Part shown: in pieces, positions 46,549 through 63,835 of the stretch
How the letters are laid out: each line of letters begins with the position of its first letter
Position numbering within the stretch: position 1 is the first letter of the stretch
Assembly: GCF_038396675.1 (NCBI RefSeq)
Contig: NC_088931.1
Coordinates: 24,817,001 to 24,881,000, forward strand
Direction: 5' to 3'
Length of the DNA: 64,000 bases
DNA from: Hydra vulgaris
Taxonomy: Eukaryota > Cnidaria > Hydrozoa > Anthoathecata > Hydridae
The notes under the pieces: model-generated
Databases searched by the model: none
Told to the model about the DNA's origin: nothing
What the model saw: only the letters and a program-made list of their open reading frames with translations
Position numbers and translations under genes: made by a program

Positions 46549-48090
46549 TTAAGGAAAAGGTAAAAGATGCTGAGACTTTAAACATGATAACAAGTGTCCC
46601 CGCATTTTCAATACATCAAAGTTCGTTTCTATAGGTGATTTACCTGCTAATAATTCGACTGCAAAGGCAACAGCAAACAATCCACAACTAAAATCATCTG
46701 TTTATTTTTGTACAGACAAAAAAGTTATAAGTAAGTCTTCATTACTATTAACATTGTTTTTATATAAAGACTGAACACATTTCAAAGAAACAGGATTCAG
46801 TGAATCATACTTGATGTGATTTCCAAAATGTTTGTTCAACTGTAAACCAAGAATGTTTTTCTGAACAAATGATAATCCATGCAGATTTCCTTTTTTTTTA
46901 ATTGACAATATTGTTCAAGCAAGCTGCAACTCCACTAAAGGATCCAAATATTTTTAATAATTTTTGAATACTTACTTTTATTTTATTGTTCCATTGCATT
47001 AAACTTGAGAGTTCGTTATCTTGAAATTTAAGGAAAATACGCGGAAGGACTTTTTTTTTTGTTGCAAAATGTTTTTAAATCTCTTACAGGTATGATACAA
47101 CGATTGATATGTTTCCGTAACAATAATGGATGTTTTCACTGCACTAATCAATATCATTTCAACAACTTCGTCAGGTAACATGCACCATAAACTTGTAACT
47201 TTTTCTTCAGTTTCAACACAAGAACTCAACATATCATTATATAATGACTTTTTATTTTTATCAATGTATTGCTTAAGTAAAGTAACATTGTATTTTTTCT
47301 TTAGAGTAGTATTTTTTTGGTTAATGAAAGTGCACAAGTTGTTTTTAGAAATTGAATGTACTGTATATGGACCAAGCCATTTAAATGAAAATTTTCCTCC
47401 TTTTCTATCTATCCTTTTTTGATTTTTAAAAGAACTTTATCATTAATTCCAATCAAATGAGGTGCTTGATAGCGTTTATTATAATCTTTCTGCTGTTTAT
47501 TTTGAGCAGTTTGAATGTTTTTGAATGCGGTATGGTAAACTTTTTCTCGTAAAGAAATAAAAGAAGTAAGAACTGCATCAAAAGTTTCTCTGTCAAAACT
47601 TTCAATGTCATGCTTTTTAATATCAACCATTCTGTATTTAACATCTACAGGTAAAGTAGGTTCTCGATTATATAATAGAAAAAATGGTGAATATTTTGTT
47701 GAAGTGTGCTTGCTAACACGATGTGCAAATAATATTCCTTCAATAATGTAGGGCCATTCCACAGCTTTTTCATCAAGAACTTTAACTAATGCTTCTTTTA
47801 TAGTTCTATTCTGACGCTCACATAAGCCATTAGATTGGGGTTGGTAAGCAGAAGTTACCCTATGCTCAGTTCCTGTCATTGCATGCAATTTTTCGCTGAC
47901 TTCATTTACAAACTCTCTTCCTTGATCATTAACTTTTTGATACGGATAATAATTGTCCAGATAAAATGCTAAAATTTTTGACAGCTTTTCGAAAATTAGA
48001 TTTCTTTCCTTTATCAGCTTTAATTTCTAGAGGACAAACTTTTTCTTTAAGGTACTTTTCAATTGCTACAAAATCAACATGTCTCGCCAT
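46549..48090 (-). pseudogene. Ginger-like integrase with F-box-like and C48 protease-like domains (deleted, broken)
   Basis: The start is taken as the ATG at 48088-48090 (MARHVDFVAIEKYLKEK). About 50 residues later the frame changes and jumps to NDQGREFVNEVSEKLHAM, the region of the second catalytic Asp of retroviral-type integrases. The zinc finger and first Asp region are missing. Next (47409-47888) come SAYQPQSNGLCERQNRTIKE, with the catalytic Glu in CERQN, and the integrase C-terminal region. After a break near 47410, KWLGPYTVHSIS (about 47385-47350) is the GPY/F module. The following frame (46999-47337) has MLPDEVVEMI...LYHTCKRFKNIL, an F-box-like helix set. Finally KYDSLNPVSLKCVQSLY (46810s) and CGLFAVAFAVELLAG (about 46675-46630) resemble the C48/ULP1 cysteine-protease block with its catalytic Cys. 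One stop lies at about 46702. It is non-functional, but the domain order is readable. Confidence 0.8.
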
Positions 48091-48344
48091 TTTTTATTTT
48101 AAGTGTGTGTAAAATTTACTTTCGATATTGAAGGAACAATTTTACGACAAGCGATGCATCGCGATGTCTTCAAATCCTTTTTCAGCCTTGATATACTACT
48201 AAGTTCACTTGGTTTTTAATAAGTTTAAGAACTTAACTATAACATAATACTGCTCAATTTACCACAAAACAGAATTTACAAATGTAAAATCAATTGTCAT
48301 TAAAAGATTGCTTTTCGAATTTAATTTAAATGGTAATAAGTACT

Positions 48345-48465
48345 CTCATTGGGAGTACTTATTTACTAAAGGGAGTATTTATTTACTAGCTTAAAATGAC
48401 TGGGGGAGTACTTTTTGACTAGGAAATAAGTACTCCGGGAGTATTTTTTTACAGGGAGTTATTTT
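48345..48465. repeat. Right subterminal GGGAGTA array of the Ginger-like element
   Basis: About six GGGAGTA/TACTCC words, including TACTCCGGGAGTA, mirror the left subterminal array. Confidence 0.8.
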
Positions 48466-48476
48466 AAGCTGCTACA

Positions 48477-48676
48477 CCGGGACCGAATTTGTTTAAATGC
48501 GCGAACTTCAACTATATTTGCGTGAATTTTCGTTTGGTACTGTATGCAAAACCGGATTATGCTCCCGGATTTCTGAGTATAAATCCGGGAGCATAATCCG
48601 GTTTTGCATACAGTACCAAACGAAAATTCACGCAAATATAGTTGAAGTTCGCGCATTTAAACAAATTCGGTCCCGG
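48477..48676. repeat. RPS3 upstream palindrome (inner arms)
   Basis: 48477-48572 is the exact reverse complement, as far as I can read, of 48581-48676, with an 8-bp spacer CTGAGTAT. Both strands thus contain the same reading frame start (MRELQLYLREFS). Together with 45655-45772 this makes an original palindrome with about 215-bp arms covering the RPS3 promoter region, exon 1 and the start of intron 1. Confidence 0.95.
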
Positions 48677-48707
48677 TTTAATCCTTTAAAAGTATCTATC
48701 GTTCAAG
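48581..48707 (+). promoter_or_regulatory. Presumed RPS3 promoter and 5' UTR
   Basis: This is the sequence directly upstream of the S3 start codon. It contains GC-richer words (TTCGCGCATTTAAAC, TTCGGTCCCGG) in AT-rich surroundings. No certain TATA box or transcription start can be assigned; a pyrimidine stretch ATCCTTT near 48681 could be a TOP-like start. The region forms one arm of the palindrome, so an identical promoter faces the other way. The start codon context is TTCAAGATGG. Confidence 0.55.
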
Positions 48708-55198
<6,491 letters not shown>

Positions 55199-55461
55199 GT
55201 TCTTTATCTCGGCTATTAATATATTTCGTACTGTGGATTACAGTAGGCTTAAAGCATTACTAATGACATTAATAGTGCAGTAGTCATCAGTTTAGTTTCG
55301 GTGCATGCAGTGAGCGAAACATTGTAAAAAATGAACGGAAGGAAAGTTTTTAGTGAGGCGTCACAGAAATATGTTCTTAATTACATAACGTGCATTTGTT
55401 TTATTCAACAACAACAAGCGTGTTGTCTCAAATTTCTTTGTGTTAGCAATAAGTACATATC

Positions 55462-55892
55462 GATGGGTTAATTCTAAAACATTATATGTCCATTTTTATT
55501 TTTTATTTTAGACAATTATGAGCAAAGTTAAGAAAAATTTTAAAAGTTTACATTCGTATGCAAATTCAAACATTTAAATAACGTTTGAATAACGAGGGTA
55601 TATATAACCCCTAGAAATATTATAAATTTATAAGAAATATCCTTATATCTATAAATATACCTTATAAGAAATATCCTTATAAATTTATAAGAAGTTTATA
55701 AGGATAAGTTTACATACTATACCAGATGTTTCAACTTAATTAAACATTTAAATACATCTTATAATTGTTTATAATTGTATTGTATCTTCTCCACTCCCTA
55801 TAATTTGTAGGCAGCGCCGATATCGACATTTCAACATTCATAACTCAATACAGCCTAAATTTGGACATGCAATGCTTTAGAATTAACCCATC
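55462..55892. mobile_element. 431-bp MITE downstream of RPS3 exon 5
   Basis: GATGGGTTAATTCTAAAACA TTATATGTCC on the left matches the complement of GGACATGCAATGCTTTAGAA TTAACCCATC on the right, TIRs of about 40 bp with few mismatches. The interior has TATA-rich palindromes (GGGTATATATAACCC, repeated TAAGAAATATCCTTATA). A strong acceptor-like TTTTTATTTTAG at about 55500-55511 lies inside it. Confidence 0.8.
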
Positions 55893-55899
55893 AATATAA

Positions 55900-56234
55900 C
55901 TTTACCCTGTGTGGTTATCTAATCATAGCGCATGTTGATTATAACGGTTGTAAAATATTATTTTTTTAGGTAACGTTTTAGTTGAGGCTGACCATCAAGA
56001 ATATTGATATATCGATAATACTAAATATTTGTAAACATCTAGACATGATGAAAATATATTGCAGCAGAATTTTTATTTTTATTGATTTATAATAGTTTCA
56101 AAGCAATTTATAATAGCTACAAAGCAATTTTGTCTATACTAGCCGTGTTGCGAAGTTTTATTAAAATTTGTAAAATAAGCGATTTTGCCTGAATTAAATC
56201 AAATTTTTGTCTTGACACTTTAATTAACGAGACC
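55900..56234. other. AT-rich spacer with no gene
   Basis: Nothing recognised before the hAT insertion site. Confidence 0.4.
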
Positions 56235-56916
56235 GTTTAAGCCAGAGGTCGGCAAATTGTGGGCCTTTGCTACATAATTTGTGGGTCCCAAGCCACCTAA
56301 CTGCATAATATACAAAGTAGTGTAGTTGTGGGCCTTTTAGTTGTTTTCCAGGCTGTAAAAATTATAAAGCCTCCTTATAAAATACTCCATAACACCAGAT
56401 CTTGTCATTTTAGACAGTAAAAAAATAATTTTAATGCACTCTAACATTGTAGCACTTGAAGACTTCAAATAAGATCCTTATACTTAAAAGTTAAATCATG
56501 CTATAAAGTTACTTTACAAAAATAAAAACATACGAAAAGCACGTCAAAAATAATTTTGACGTGCAAAACATTCGAATTTGTTCAGATTAAGTAACTCAAT
56601 TTAATTAATTAACGCTATAAAAACTTTCATATCGAATATACCAGTGGTAAAAGTTGTCGTCTTTATAATGTTTTTCGTACTTTTCTTGAATAAAAATACT
56701 ACATTGTTTAGATTTTTACGAAATAAGTATAATAAAAGAAATAGTCGGCAAATCTTTAATGTTTTAAATAACCGGTTTTTTAAGACGCGATATTTGGAAA
56801 TTGAATAGCCAAAAATTACTCGAGTAAAACCAGTTATCGAGTAACCGGTTATCAAGTTTTAATGTTTTACTCAGAAGTTGAAACTCTGATAAATACACAC
56901 ATTAACTTGCAAAGAT

Positions 56917-57168
56917 ATGCCAGGTAAACATGAAGCGAAGCGTAAATATGCACGTCAGTGGAATGAAAAATGGGAGCTGATTTATTTCTTCACTGAGGGA
57001 CCAAGTAACAATGCTCTATGTTTAATATGTAATGAGACAAGCTTGAACGTCATTTCGTATCAAAATATGAATTGTACAATACTAAATATCCTCTTGATTC
57101 AACAACCAGAAAAATAAAATACGACTCATTGCAAAGCTGTTTAGGAAAACAGAAAAATTGCAACAAAT
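56917..57168 (+). pseudogene. hAT transposase, N-terminal part with BED-like finger
   Basis: From the ATG at 56917 (MPGKHEAKRKYARQWNEKWE) the frame encodes a finger with CLICNETSLNV near residues 34-44, as in GTF2IRD2/ZBED-type hAT proteins. The usual His pair is disturbed by a frameshift near 57060-57080. After the shift, YDSLQSCLGKQKNCNK runs up to the nested element at 57169, and the same frame resumes at 60175. Confidence 0.75.
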
Positions 57169-57463
57169 CGCGAGGTTAGAATTACTTTGTTCTATCTCCA
57201 CAAATCAAAAAATTTGAGTGAGATAAATTTTTTTTCTTTTTATAGTTAAAATATTTATTTTTTACTACAAAATCAGTTAAAAATAAATTATTTCTCAATA
57301 TACCTGACATTGCATTTTGTTCCACCTCCTTAATGCAGTTTATAAATTAAAATTATAATATGCTATCTCCGTTTTATCTGTTTTATATTTGAAAGTCGTT
57401 AAAGTCAAAACGGCAGCCGCGGTAGATCTTTTTGTTGAAAAATTACAACAAAACGTTGAAGGT

Positions 57464-57465
<2 letters not shown>

Positions 57466-57546
<81 letters not shown>

Positions 57547-57568
57547 TTATATATATATATATATATAA
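57466..57568. repeat. (TA)n microsatellite inside the Sola-like element
   Basis: About 100 bp of TA with TTTATATA interruptions near the end. Confidence 0.95.
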
Positions 57569-57600
57569 TGTTTTTTTTTCATAGATCATAGTTATTACAT

Positions 57601-59485
57601 TTGAACTTTCTTATATACATATTGTTCATGGTTTGGGTATTATTGCTATTTGTTTATTATTATGTATATATATTTTTTTTTTTAGAAACTGATCTGACTG
57701 TTCTTGGATATCCTAATGGTGCACTTGTAATAGCATCAACTAGTCGTCTGCCCCCACATGGAGGCCGAACTAGGAAACGAAAGTCAGCACCTAAAACTTG
57801 GATACAGAATGTGAGAAAGCAGTTGAGACAATCTGGTCAAGCTTATAAAAATAGAAAAAGAGAAAATGTTCCATGCAAGTCTGTAACCACAAGAAAAGAC
57901 TGTTTAAATTCTTGTAAATTTAAATGTAGACAACATATCAGTGATGAAGAACGAGCGCATATATTTTCTGATTTTTGGTCTATGGATGATACCCAAAGAA
58001 AGCATTTCTACAGTAGAACTACTGAACGACTCCAGAAGAAACGTCATCGAACTATCAATGAAAATTCGCTAAAAAAAACATATTCATTTTATTACAGCTT
58101 TTTTGTTGGTGATTTGCAAACTCGATCTTGTAAAGAATTTTACCTCACTACTTTAAATATAAGTAGTAGAAGAGTTTATTATCATCATGAAAACAAGAAT
58201 GATGCTACTGGAAGCCCAGCCTTTTCAAAATGGGGGAAACACACCAAAAAGGTTGTTGATCAAAGATCAAAACAAAGTGTTAAAGATCATATCAATGAAT
58301 TTCCACATGTACCATCACACTACTGTCGTAAAAGAACAAAAAAAAGAATATTTTGAAGCTTTTTTAAATCTTAATAAAATATATGAACTTTACTCTACCT
58401 ATTGCAAAGAAAAGAATATTGCCCCTCTTAAGAAGCATATGTATAGATTCATATTTGAGCATGACTTTAACATCGAATTTCAAAAGCCAAAAACTGATTT
58501 ATGTGATACATGTTATGAATACCATAATGTAGTAAATCCAACTGAGGAGCAAACCCAAAAATTTTCCAAACATGTAATGGTGAAGAATGAAAATCGAGCA
58601 GATCATGAAAAAGACCGCAAACTTAAGGATAAAAATGTAGCTGTAGTATGCATTGACCTTGAAAATGTAATAAGTTTACCAAAATCAAACATAGTAGCAT
58701 TTTTTCACAAACGTTAACTCTCAGCTTATAATTTAACTGGGCATTTCTCCCTAAATAAAAAAGGTTATTGTATGCTTTGGCATGAAGGCATTTCAGGTCG
58801 TGCAGGAAATGACCTTGCAAGTAGTGTAACATGCTTGCTAGAGAAGATAATTGCTGACCACCCAGATGTTAATAAACTCATACTATGGTTTGATTCCTGG
58901 GTGCCTCAAAATAGAAATAGTCACATGTCCATTGCCTTACGTAAGTTTTTGATACGTTACCCAAAAATCAGTGTAATAGAGCAAAAGTTCTGTGAATCAG
59001 GGCATTCTAGTATACAAGAGGTTGACAATATACATAGTCAAATTGATAGAGCACTAGCTCCTCTTGAAATATTTAGTCCACTTGGTTTAATCAGAGCAAT
59101 TGCTAATATTCAAAAGAGAAATCCTTTTTCTGTCTACCAAATGAAAAGATTGGATTTTAAGCATTTTTCAGCCATTGCAGGCTATTTTAATTATAAAGTT
59201 GTTCCCTATACCCAAATAAAGCATCTGGTTTACAGGGCAGAGTTTTCAGATCATATATACAACAGAAAGTCATTTACTGATGTTTGTTCAGAAGTACGAA
59301 TTAAGCGTCTTCCTAACAATCCACGATCTTCATTAGCTGTGGCAAGACCTCTTGCAGTTGTACCAATGGCTTCTGTCTTAAACCAGTGTGCTCAAATTTC
59401 TAATGATAAAGCTAAGGACCTTCAAAGTATGTTCAAGTATATGCCTGCTGTAGACATAAAATTTTATAATGGTATTTTAAAATAA
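57601..59485 (+). pseudogene. Sola-like transposase (one frameshift, one stop)
   Basis: An acceptor-like T-run plus AG at about 57665-57685 suggests the main exon starts near 57686 (ETDLTVLGYPNGALVIAS); the hydrophobic stretch before it is TA/T-rich and probably intron. The first frame (to 58356) includes a basic region and HISDEERAHIFSDFWSM. A frameshift lies in the A-run near 58340. The second frame (58187-58717 and on to 59485, with one TAA at 58715-58717) has TDLCDTCYEYH, VAVVCIDLENVISLPKSN, GISGRAGNDLAS, LILWFDSWVPQNRNS and ESGHSSIQEVDNIHSQID. The Asp in CIDLE, the Asp in WFDSW and the acidic residues in QEVDNIH are placed as a DDD/DDE triad would be. Only two lesions are visible, so the copy is fairly young. 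The protein belongs to a large family seen in cnidarian and insect genomes; I cannot name it with certainty. Confidence 0.7.
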
Positions 59486-60178
59486 TTTATTTTAATGTCA
59501 AAATATTTATGTTTTATGTTTATGTTATGGTGTTAAATGGGCTTCTTATTGAAATTGTTGTTTTTAATGAATTAACCAGATGTGCTTACCTTGCTGAATT
59601 TAATCTTTGAAATTCCTTTCACTGTGAAATGTATTTTGGATAATATGTTCTTGGAGCTTATTTCAACCAAAGTTTTATTTTTTTGTAAAAATCTTGGTAC
59701 ATACTTTAGATAATTAAACTTTATAAAAATTGCATTTATAAAGTTTTTTTACTAGTTAAAGTAAGATTTTATTCCAATAAAACAGAGATATGCCAAACAG
59801 TTCTTTACCTTGCTACAATATATACAATATATATACAAAATACTAATTTGTATTATATTTTTATATAAAAAATAGAGATAGAACAAAATAATATTGTATT
59901 TTATAAAATAAGTGTGTATTATATTGTTCTATCTCCAAATCAGGGTGTGGTAATTCAGATACCTGCACATTATATCTTTTGAAGTATTTACTTTTAAACT
60001 GTGGTAGCAAGTATGGGAAATTAATATATGATTGATATTAATATATGATGATATGAATCTAATTTGTTTACATCTTTTATGTTTAAGTGGTCTACAGGTC
60101 CTTTTAAAACTTTGAATTTGATTTTCTCAGTTCGGAAAAACATGGAGTTAGAACAAAATAATTCTAACCTCGCGAAAT

Positions 60179-61765
60179 GTCTTGCAGTGATGGTTGTGAA
60201 AATCGTGGCCTCTAATATGGTGTCATGGATATTAGCAAAAAACCTGAAACCATTTACTGATGGTGAAATAATCAAAGAATGCATGATTGAAGCATCAAAA
60301 TTTCTTTTCCCAAATGATAAAAAAATTCATGACAAATTTCAAAGTATGCACTTGTCCGCGCGTACAGTTACTCAAAAAATTAAGAAAATGGCTGTTAATG
60401 TTTATGAACAATTGTAAAACAATCTGTCAGAAGCTGAATTTGTGAGTATCGCTCTCGATGAGTCTACTGACCTTGTCGGTAAAGCACAACTCTGTGTTTA
60501 TGCACGTTTTATCACTACGAATTGTTGTTTATTTAAAGAACTGCTTGGAATTGAACCACTGGAAACAACTACAACTGGACAAGACATGACAAACTGTTCA
60601 AAATATTAAAAAATAGAAAAGTGCCTCTTCAAAAAATATCTTCAGTTGTCACAGATGGCGCTCCTGCTATGATTGGAAGAATTCGAGGAGATGTTACTTT
60701 GCTGAGAAATAGTGATGAGTTTCCTAACAAATTTATGTCATATCACTGTGTGATACACCAGGAAGCACTGTGCGCTAAAGTTGCGACAATTGATGATGTT
60801 ATGACAGCTGTAGTAAAAACAATTAATCATATACGTTCCAATGCACTCAAACGGCGTCAATTTCAAGATGAACATGGTGATCTTCTTCTTCATTCAGAGG
60901 TATATAGACAAAAAATAAATAATTTACCATTACAATCAAAAATAAATGTTTGTCTATTTTTTGCAGGTTAGGTGGCTATCAAGAGGAAATATTCTTAACA
61001 GATTTTGGGAGTGTTTGCCAAGTGTACTGCAGTTCATGGTAACTCAAAAATTTTCATTCATTACAATGTCTGTTGAAGAGTTTTAGTATAAACTGGCTTT
61101 CCTTTGCGACATCACAGCGCAATTCAATGTTCTGAATAAGAGATTACAAGGCCGCTGTGTGCTGGTTTGTGATTTGATCAACCACATCACTGTGATGAAG
61201 ACAAAACTTAATTTGCACAAAACTCAATTTGCATCTGGTAGTTGTACTCATTTTCCTACTTTAAATGAATGTCAACCATCAAGGGAAATGTTATCGTCAT
61301 TTTCATTAATAGTGACTGCTCTGTATGATCAATTTGAAAACAGATTTAATGAATTTGAAGACTTAAAAAAGCATATGGTTTTTTTGTGTTATCCATTTGA
61401 CTTTGATATGAATGATATTAGTATTCTAAAGGACTTTGAAGAAGCTGATATTTTAAAAGCGGAGGATGAACTAATTAACTTTCAATGTGACGACGAGTTG
61501 AGAAGAAAGGCACCAAAAAAAGATGAAGATGGCACTTTTGGTGAAAATTTAATTTTTTTTCTGGCATGCTGTCATAAAGGAACGTTTTCCAGTTCTTAAA
61601 AAACATGCAAATAGACTTATCTGTATGTATGGCACTAGTTACCAATGCGAAAAAACATTCTCAGCCATGAAAATAATAAAAAATGTTTACAGAACAAGAC
61701 TGACTGACACTCATTTGAATGACCTTGTGCTAGCTGCAACAACAAAATACTCGTCAAATTTTTAA
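60179..61765 (+). pseudogene. hAT transposase, catalytic and C-terminal parts
   Basis: After the nested element the frame continues AKNLKPFTDGEIIKECMIEA, then SEAEFVSIALDESTD near 60425-60470, which holds the DEST block with the first catalytic Asp in hAT/ZBED proteins. A frame at 60621-60971 has SSVVTDGAPAMIGRIRGDV (second Asp in TDGAPAM) and YHCVIHQEALCAK, the typical HCxxHQxxL motif. RWLSRGNILNRFW follows near 60972-61010 and SYQCEKTFSAMKIIKN near 61639-61685, the hATC region. Frameshifts near 60600, 60965 and 61560 and stops break it. The family resembles GTF2IRD2/ZBED5-like hAT transposases. Confidence 0.85.
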
Positions 61766-61971
61766 TTGTGTTTTATATGTTTTTTTTCTTAAGTATGTAT
61801 TTTGTATTGATACAATTATTAGTTCTATAATCTAATTCTATACTATATTCTGTTATATAGGTAATATAACCTATTTTATATATAATTTATTTATTGCTGT
61901 GGGCCGCAACTAAAACAAGAATTTTGAAAGTGGGCCCCTTTGGAAATATGGTGCCGACCACTGGTTTAAGC

Positions 61972-62256
61972 TAAGGAGACCGCCAGGTTTCATGTTATAA
62001 AACCTTAAGAACCTTAAAGTATTTGTCTTGTATGTTTCCAAAAGTATGTTTTTAAAATCTGGACAAAGTGCTGAGGGGTCGTCGATAGAGCACGTGCAAT
62101 TTTTGGCCCAACCTTTCGTCACTAAGTTGTAACATGTAGCAAGTTTTGCGTGAGTCCTTTACATACCCTCCTTCCACAAAGCTTTACGTAATTTACGGAC
62201 CCCTAATGGGCAAGTCTGAGGGGTGTCTAGCCTATTTATTAAAGTCTGAGGGGTGC
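61972..62256. other. Spacer with a direct repeat
   Basis: AAGTCTGAGGGGTG...CCTATTTATT is duplicated at about 62213-62268. The rest is slightly GC-richer and probably part of an older repeat into which the hAT inserted; not identified. Confidence 0.4.
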
Positions 62257-63835
62257 CTATTTATCAATTCCAACAAAAGCATCTTTTGGACAACGTTTCC
62301 AAACTAAAGCATTTAAAGACTCATTGTTATTTTGTGTTAATCCATGTAGACATTTTGAAAGAAGATCTTCAGACATTAAATCATTAAATATTGGTTTTAT
62401 AATTGTTTTTATAGCATTAGGTAAACCTGGTTTTTCTTTATAGTCTTTATTTTTGAGTTTTAATCTTTGGTACTTACACCATGAATCTTTGGTTTTCGGA
62501 CAAAGAATATGCCTTGCATCAGATGAATCTGGTACACATAAGTGATGTAAAACTGCTAGAATGTTTTTACGCATCTGATAAAGATTATCAATGTTTTGGC
62601 GAATAGCAATACCGTAATAATTTTGAATTTTGTTAATTTCCTTTTCAGTCAGCCTACCTTTGCCACCAAGTGACTTTTTATCTTCTAGATCATTTTTATT
62701 GGTACATTTTTTCAAGTTTCGCAATCTAGCAGCCCATACGTTTTTGGACAAGACCCACTCATTCACCTTTTTTAACTGTCTGTCCTGAATAGGGATTAGC
62801 TACAAGTATGGTTGGATACGAGGAAGAATCACCATCACCAATGTATTGAACATATCTTAATTTTCTTGCCTCAATAGCGGACTGAAAACATTCAACAATA
62901 CCCTTTGCCTCCATTGATCCAGATGATCCTTTGTGATTAATTGAGCAGACATGATTGTCTTTAAACATCATATATTTTGAAGAACCTTTGTGTGCATTCC
63001 AATAATCACAAGATTTGCACGTCTTAGAAAGTATGCGATAATACATTTTCCATTTGTTTTGCTAGTTATAGTAACTAATCCATTGAGTGATGAGTATCCT
63101 CTCTTTTTCCAAGCTCTGTCCCCTAAAATGTCCTCGACGATTATAATATGATCATCATAACTTTTTTTCAAACTTATTATTCGTACTTCTTTAGCTGCAT
63201 CATTCATGCTCGCTTCGGCAATGTAATTGTAAGAGTTGGCAATTTCTTCGTTTAACGAGTTAAAAGAAGATTTGTTCATAGGATCAGGCATATTTATTAA
63301 ACCACAGAATATTTTAATACTAGAGTATCCTTTACCTATTTCTTGAAAAGCTGATATTATTCTTAAATTAACATCAAAAGTTTTCGGACCGGCTTTTACT
63401 GGTTTGCTTATAGTTTTTCTAGAATAAAACTTTTGCTCCCATTGGCAAGATGCACATGAAATAAATATACAGTGTGATAAACCTTTTTTAAGTTTAGCAT
63501 CATGGTTAAAATTAACATTAGCAGCCTATGGCAGTAATTATTTCTTCTAAAATGTTACTGTTCATAAAAATATAGGAGTCATTGGACTGATCATCATTAG
63601 CAGAAAAATTATTTTTATTTACAAAATCATTATTTACAATATCGACGGAAGATTTACTACTGCAACAGGATGACAATATCTTCATTTTTTTTGCAGAGCT
63701 ACATTTGAATTGTAATTCTTCTAAATTAGATAGATTTTCTTCAGCTGCAACGTTTGATGATTTATGTTGGTTTCCTCTGAAGAGTCTACGTTTCTTGCTA
63801 TACCTAATTTTATTTCTTTTATCTTTATTTCCCAT
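62257..63835 (-). pseudogene. Mutator-like transposase (broken by frameshifts)
   Basis: Four minus-strand segments follow each other. The N-terminal one (63518-63835) is basic and serine-rich, starting MGNKDKRNKIRYSKKRR. The second (62968-63291) has ILGDRAWKKRGYSSLNG, matching the 'DGTWxKRGxSSLNG' block with a conserved Asp. The third (62759-63046) has CKSCDYWNAHKGSS and YVQYIGDGDSSSYPT, the second Asp in GDGDS. The fourth (62257-62766) has GKGRLTEKEINKIQNYYGIA, HILCPKTKDSWCKYQ and LTQNNNESLNALVWKRCPK with the Glu. This order is that of the animal 'Mutator-like transposase domain' proteins abundant in Hydra. The three acidic residues are kept but the frame is broken between segments. The C-terminus is cut at about 62257. 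Confidence 0.8.

Larger units (their letters stand above)
45769..48480 (-). mobile_element. Ginger-like DNA transposon with CCGG target duplication
   Basis: The element spans 45773-48476 (2704 bp). Ends are TATAGCAGTCTAAAGTTAA on the left and, in complement, TGTAGCAGCTTAAAATAA on the right, consistent with TGT...ACA-type termini. CCGG flanks it at 45769-45772 and 48477-48480. The joined flanks restore the RPS3 upstream sequence as it stands at 48665-48690, which proves the borders. It encodes a retroviral-type integrase with a GPY/F module, as known for Ginger elements, which were described in Hydra among others. Confidence 0.9.
57165..60178 (+). mobile_element. Sola-like DNA transposon nested in the hAT gene, AAAT target duplication
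   Basis: The element spans 57169-60174 (3006 bp). Left end CGCGAGGTTAGAATTACTTT GTTCTATCTCC and the complement of the right end (GGAGTTAGAACAAAATAATT CTAACCTCGCG) form TIRs of about 31 bp with two mismatches. AAAT occurs on both sides (57165-57168, 60175-60178). Removing the element plus one AAAT leaves the surrounding hAT frame continuous. A 4-bp duplication with a DDE/DDD-type protein is compatible with Sola, a superfamily known from Hydra; the assignment is inferred. Confidence 0.9.
56235..61971 (+). mobile_element. hAT element, complete ends, carrying a nested element
   Basis: The element spans 56243-61963. Ends are CAGAGGTCGGCAAATTGTGG on the left and, in complement, CAGTGGTCGGCACCATATTT on the right. 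GTTTAAGC flanks it exactly at 56235-56242 and 61964-61971. Without the 3-kb nested element it is about 2.7 kb, a normal hAT size. The 8-bp duplication shows that the whole structure is still at its original insertion site. Confidence 0.95.

Noticed and set aside
45769..48480. LTR retrotransposon at the integrase gene
   Set aside because: No LTRs, no reverse transcriptase; short TIRs and a 4-bp CCGG duplication indicate a DNA transposon.
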